Assembly (NCBI GenBank): GCA_964036155.1
Contig: OZ038423.1
Location: 46,515,249 to 46,579,248, forward strand
Length of the DNA: 64,000 nucleotides
Direction of reading: 5' to 3'
Source: Diploscapter coronatus
Lineage: Eukaryota > Nematoda > Chromadorea > Rhabditida > Rhabditidae
Each line of letters begins with the position of its first letter. The first letter of the stretch is position 1. The notes below the pieces were generated by a model that worked only from the letters and a program-made list of their open reading frames with translations, was not told where the DNA came from and searched no databases. This document shows positions 60,214 to 64,000 of the stretch, one piece after another. The position numbers and the translations under genes were made by a program.

Positions 60214-63141
60214 TCAGAAAGGCCTGTTTCTGCCAGAAGTCGAATTTCCTCCAGTTGCTGTGTGGGGACGTCTCGAAGCGTTTGCAGTCGAAAAACCTGC
60301 AAAATTACAGCAATTCATTAAAAATTAAAAGTTATTTTCAGAAAAATAAGATAGCTACAGTAATTCTGAAAATTAGCATAAATCTCCACTTCTGTGCCGA
60401 TTTTCCTTCTCGAGTTCCATCGTGGAAATCAGTGCCTTTATCGCATCCGCGTTTTCGCCACGCGACGTCGAAACCGAACTTTGGCCTGTAAATTTGGGAA
60501 TTTTGAACAATTTTCTAAAAATGGATTGTCTTCAGAAAGAAAAAATCCAAAAATAAAATGTACCAATTTTCTCGACCATGCCTCTGTAGTTCTTGGCGAC
60601 CTCCCTTCTCACATCTTCGATGATTCTCAGTCTGATTTGCTCGAAATTAGCCTCGTATTGGTGCATCTGAAAATTCACTCATTTTTCTAAGAAATTGGAG
60701 AAAAGTTACAATAATCCAATTTTATGATTGAAAAATACAGTAATCTAATTTTCTATAACAATTATCTACAGTAATCTTTTGTCCATCAAAAATTTAAGAA
60801 AACTCCAACCTTCGCTTCAGCCTCCTTTCTTTTCTTCATCTCTTTTTCCAGATCTACATTCAGGTTACCGTAAGCCTCCTCCGAAATGCGCAGTTTCCTC
60901 TGTAAATATTGTTATTTAAAACTCCGTTAACTTTAACCGTTAACAATGTAAATGGGTCTTACAAATTCATTTATATTTGAGAATGAGTTTTAATGCTAGG
61001 GCTAAATTTGATAAAGTATACCTGCAAATCCTCATTTCCGACCTCGTATTTGCGAGTCTTCTCTTCTAAAGTCGACTGAAGCTTTTCGCACAGCTCGTCT
61101 TTGTATCTGGTCTGAAAACTAATGAATTTTCTTTAGTTTTAAAATCCCTACGTAAATTTTTATAATCATTCCTTTTCAATTACCATTTTCTTCTCGAGCT
61201 CCTTTTCATGTAGTTCAGCCTTTTTCTTGTATTTCTCTCCCTGCCCATCATACTGCCTTTTCAAGTCTTCGTAGTGATTCTGCAGGGTTTGGGTCTGCAA
61301 GTTGTAAATTTTCAAAAATGAAAAAAAATTTTAACCGACCTCAGTCTCCAAATATTTGACGTTTTGCCTCAAATCATCGTTTTCCTCCTTCTGAGCCCTG
61401 ACGACGTCGTGGAGTTTCACTTTTTCAGCTGAATTTTTATTCTTATTTTTATTATTTTTTAATCTCACCGTCCAAACTCTCAATTTTCCTGTTCTGACTG
61501 TCGGTTTGGTACTGCAAATTGGTGATTTTCTTGTTGGCTTCTTGAAGTTCGTGCTAAAATTTCATATATATTTTCAAATTTAAAGTTAATTTTTGAACAC
61601 CAGTAATTTGACTTTCATCGTGTTCTGCATTGTAAAATCGATCGGTTCTTTTTCTTTACCCTATACCTTGTAATGATGATCATCATTTTTAGCAGGCTTA
61701 TTCGAATTTTAAATTTCTCTTCTCAAATTCGATTCTAAACTCTTGGAAGCCAGTCTACCTCATCTCAAATTTACTTCTTTTTTTAAAGACGGAAATGCCT
61801 TGATAATATATGCGTTATCAATTCTTTGGTAGACATTTGATCTAAAAATCGACTCATTCTCCTAAAATCGTAATCGTACAATTCTAAAACTAAAGCCAGT
61901 TAGCAGTTGAGTTATACTTCAACTAGATTCCCTCTACGTTAAGAATTAAATGTTATGACTAACTAATTTGTATAAAAAGCCTGAGATTGTTAGCAAAGGT
62001 GGGGTGGCTTGGCCAATCACCACCAAACGGTGCTCCATCCAATAAGTGCTTATCAACCCAAATCTACTATATTTTCAACTAAATAGAAACCATTAAATAA
62101 TCCCGATCAAATTGTTATTTTCTAACACACCTCCTAGGATAAAATGAGCTGATTTTACAAATTGTAGATATGATGAGTTGGTGGAAAATCGAGGGCGCCC
62201 TAATTAGAAAATAAGAAAAAGCATCCACCTCCAACCCCTGACATTTCTTCTGAACGTTAGCCAATTGCTGCATGAGCGTTTCATTTTGAGGCTTCAGCAT
62301 TTTCAGGCTTTCCACCCGATCGACAAGCCTCTTCTCGTTGGAAATCATCTCCTCGATCGCTGATTCGAATCTGGAGCGGGTCTGAAAACTAAGTTTCCAA
62401 AAAATAAAATAATCTTCAAACCTTAGCAATAACATTTTTTTGCGCATTGTAGACTTCAACCTCAGCCATGTGGAGTCGAGAAGACAGGTCCAGATTTCTG
62501 AAATTTTAAAGGTTTAAAATCTAAAAAAAAAAAAAAAAACTGACTGTTTCTTGAGTCGTTCGATTTCGGACTCGGCGAACTGCCGCTTGCCGATTTCGAT
62601 CGAGATGTAGTTGAGCAGCTCTTCTGAGCCGACACCCTGAAATTTTAAAATAAACAAATTTTTAAGTACAAAAATACCCTGAGCCTAGAAGTGGTCGTTT
62701 CGATGTCTGCCGTCCAGCCATCCAATTGCCTATGTCCCGTCTTTTTCGAAGATTCAATTCTGCCCCACGCTTCCTCTGCCTCTCGCAGAATGCCATTCAT
62801 CGAACTTTTCAGTCTGGAAAGTTGTTGCTTTTTCAAACATTTTTGAAAAACCCCCACTTCTCAGCAGACAACTGCCTTCCCTTATCTAGGGACATGATGT
62901 CCGATTCGCTGGAAATTCGGTGCATCTCGATTTCTCCTCTGACGGGGTCATTCGGACGTCTGAAGCAAGTTAAAAGAAAATCAAATTATGTTGAAAAAAT
63001 AAGGATTTTTGAAAATAGAAACAAATTTTACAATTCATCAAACATGAGGTGTCTCGAAGAGGCCCTTTTCTGTTGCCCCGCGGCGACCGAGGCAGAGTCA
63101 CCCAAATCGTCGCTGCTATCGTTCCGAGGGCCCAAATTCAT
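60214..63141 (-). CDS. Coiled-coil protein of unknown family (471 residues)
   Basis: Exons in transcript order: 63141-63032, 62959-62858, 62813-62678, 62636-62545, 62497-62422, 62381-62229, 61553-61469, 61428-61340, 61294-61184, 61111-61022, 60899-60810, 60666-60564, 60485-60390, 60296-60214. The N-terminal 75 residues are charged and Ser-rich (MNLGPRNDSSDDLGDS, ISSESDIMSLDKGR) and look disordered. From about residue 110 to 400 heptad-rich helix dominates: EIERLKKQNLDLSSRL, LMQQLANVQKKCQGLE, ITNLQYQTDSQNRKIESL, YKKKAELHEKELEKKM. The tail is Ser/Thr/Arg-rich (STANASRRPHTATGGN). Size and layout recall an intermediate-filament or lamin rod, but I see no IF consensus end motif, nuclear-lamin Ig domain or CaaX box. 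A 675-nt intron separates exons 6 and 7. The start codon is 3 nt after a TTTAG acceptor. Confidence 0.75.
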
Positions 63142-63477
63142 TTTCTAAACAAACTTAAAAAGTGTTTTTGCTTAAAAAATCCAAGTAAATTCACGGAGTA
63201 AAACCAAAAATTAACAGAAAAAGTAAGTTTTTTTTGTTTAAATTGAATAGTTTATTCATAGCACAAAGACGATAATGATAATGTGATACGTTAAATCATA
63301 AGTCCCGGACTCGAAGTAGGAAAAAAGAGAAACAAGAAATACCCGAAAAAGTCACAATTTTCAATATCTTAAGGAAATCATAAATATCTCTTCATATTTA
63401 CAAGAAAGTATGTACTTTAGGCAAGTTTCTAAAGCTTGCAAATTATAGGAATCACACAAAATTAAAGGGTTTTTTAT
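63142..63477. other. Spacer between ZFAND2B-like gene and coiled-coil gene (same strand)
   Basis: 336 nt between two minus-strand genes in the same direction. It is AT-rich, with the upstream gene's AATAAA at 63473-63478 and a splice acceptor at 63145 just before the coiled-coil start. The spacing is larger than typical nematode operon gaps, so co-transcription is possible but not shown. Confidence 0.45.
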
Positions 63478-64000
63478 TCACGAAAGAACACAATTCGAAG
63501 GTTTTCCTGATGATCCAGTACTAAAATCATAAAGTAATCTTCAAAGTGAAATTTTTTTTGGAAAATACAAGACTATTTTTTCTTACCAATTTTAAAGATC
63601 GTATATTTTTCTATTTTTTATTTTAAAGAAAGATCGAATTGTTCACCTAAAGTCGGTCCTAGTGGCCTTCAAGTTCTCCTCCCTCTGGAGTTGCTCCGCA
63701 AGTTCTTCGTCTGTCATCGGTGCGGACCTAGAACTACTCGGGCCGTTCAGGGATAATTCCAAGGCATGGGCAAGGGCTTCGTCTTCGCTCATCTGCTGAA
63801 ATTTTGCTAATTTTTTATTCGGGTATTCGACAAATTCGCAACTTGACGAAATAGCATGTAGGATTAGGAGAGGATATAAGGAGGTAGAAAAATGTCCTCC
63901 TTCTTTCTCATACTATTTCACAAGTTGAGAGGTAGGCTTTTCCAAATTATCTTTATTTTTTACTATTTTAAAAATTTTCTTCTTGAAACTGATTTTAGAG
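63478..64000 (-). CDS. 3' end of a ZFAND2B/AIP-1-like AN1 zinc finger protein (partial)
   Basis: Two exons are visible: 63795-63647 (the acceptor could also be 63792) and 63520-63478 with the stop. The first encodes a ubiquitin-interacting motif, SEDEALAHALELSL, and then a UIM-like helix TDEELAEQLQREENL. The last exon ends KPSNCVLS, close to the KPSNC-type prenylated tail of ZFAND2B; CVLS is a CaaX box. The AN1 zinc fingers should lie beyond the right edge of the window. Relatives (AIRAPL, C. elegans AIP-1) link ubiquitinated substrates and p97 to the proteasome during arsenite or proteotoxic stress, at ER membranes through the lipid. The stop codon TGA overlaps the AATAAA signal (TGAATAAA). 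Confidence 0.75.

Noticed and set aside
1..64000. tRNA, rRNA, CRISPR, prokaryotic operon or viral elements
   Set aside because: I looked for tRNA boxes, well-known microRNA seeds, repeat-spacer arrays and viral protein motifs and saw none; all long genes are spliced metazoan genes.

Overview
This window is nuclear DNA of a small invertebrate, most probably a nematode that is not a close relative of Caenorhabditis. The evidence is multi-exon metazoan genes packed at about one per 4-5 kb, AT-rich sequence, introns mostly 35-60 nt long, and first coding exons that sit 0-30 nt downstream of an unpaired 3' splice site (TTTCAG or TTTTAG), as expected for spliced-leader trans-splicing. A tardigrade or another trans-splicing animal is not excluded. 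All gene models were spliced by hand from the sequence and checked for reading-frame continuity at every junction; family names rest on motif recognition, not on searches.

Layout. 1-4.9 kb: type II membrane M1 zinc aminopeptidase (+), tail-to-tail with a CHK/DUF1679 kinase-like gene (4.9-6.5 kb, -) whose catalytic Asp is replaced by Lys. 8.4-15.9 kb: a double-C2 synaptotagmin 14/16-like gene (+) with a very long central intron that holds two candidate alternative exons. 16-21.8 kb: gene-poor DNA. 21.8-26.1 kb: an IRF2BP transcription cofactor (+), tail-to-tail with a ZIP9/SLC39A9 zinc transporter (27.0-29.7 kb, -). 30.5-35.6 kb: small-optic-lobes type calpain (CAPN15-like, +), head-to-head with ZIP9. 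35.6-38.7 kb: gene-poor. 38.7-41.9 kb: membrane-anchored GH20 hexosaminidase D (+), tail-to-tail with carnitine palmitoyltransferase 1 (43.1-46.5 kb, -). 47.6-48.4 kb: an unrecognised 106-residue protein (-). 49.6-52.7 kb: PLD3/4-like phospholipase D (+), tail-to-tail with microsomal epoxide hydrolase (53.0-54.9 kb, -). 55.5-56.8 kb: small polytopic protein, possibly FRAG1/PGAP2-like (-). 58.8-60.0 kb: a globin with an N-myristoylation motif (+). 60.2-63.1 kb: a 471-residue coiled-coil protein (-). 63.5 kb to the right edge: 3' end of a ZFAND2B/AIP-1-like gene with UIM and CaaX box (-).

The genes are an unrelated set (peptide, glycan and lipid turnover, zinc transport, membrane trafficking, proteostasis) and I see no shared pathway or selfish system. 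The most unusual features are structural. Several short non-autonomous DNA transposons (mariner-like and hAT-like MITEs, two with clean 8-bp target duplications or nearly so) lie in introns and 3' UTRs. Six GC-AG introns and many AAG 3' splice sites occur. Several proteins carry informative motif changes: a kinase-dead signature, and N-myristoyl signals on a globin and on a possible short C2 isoform.
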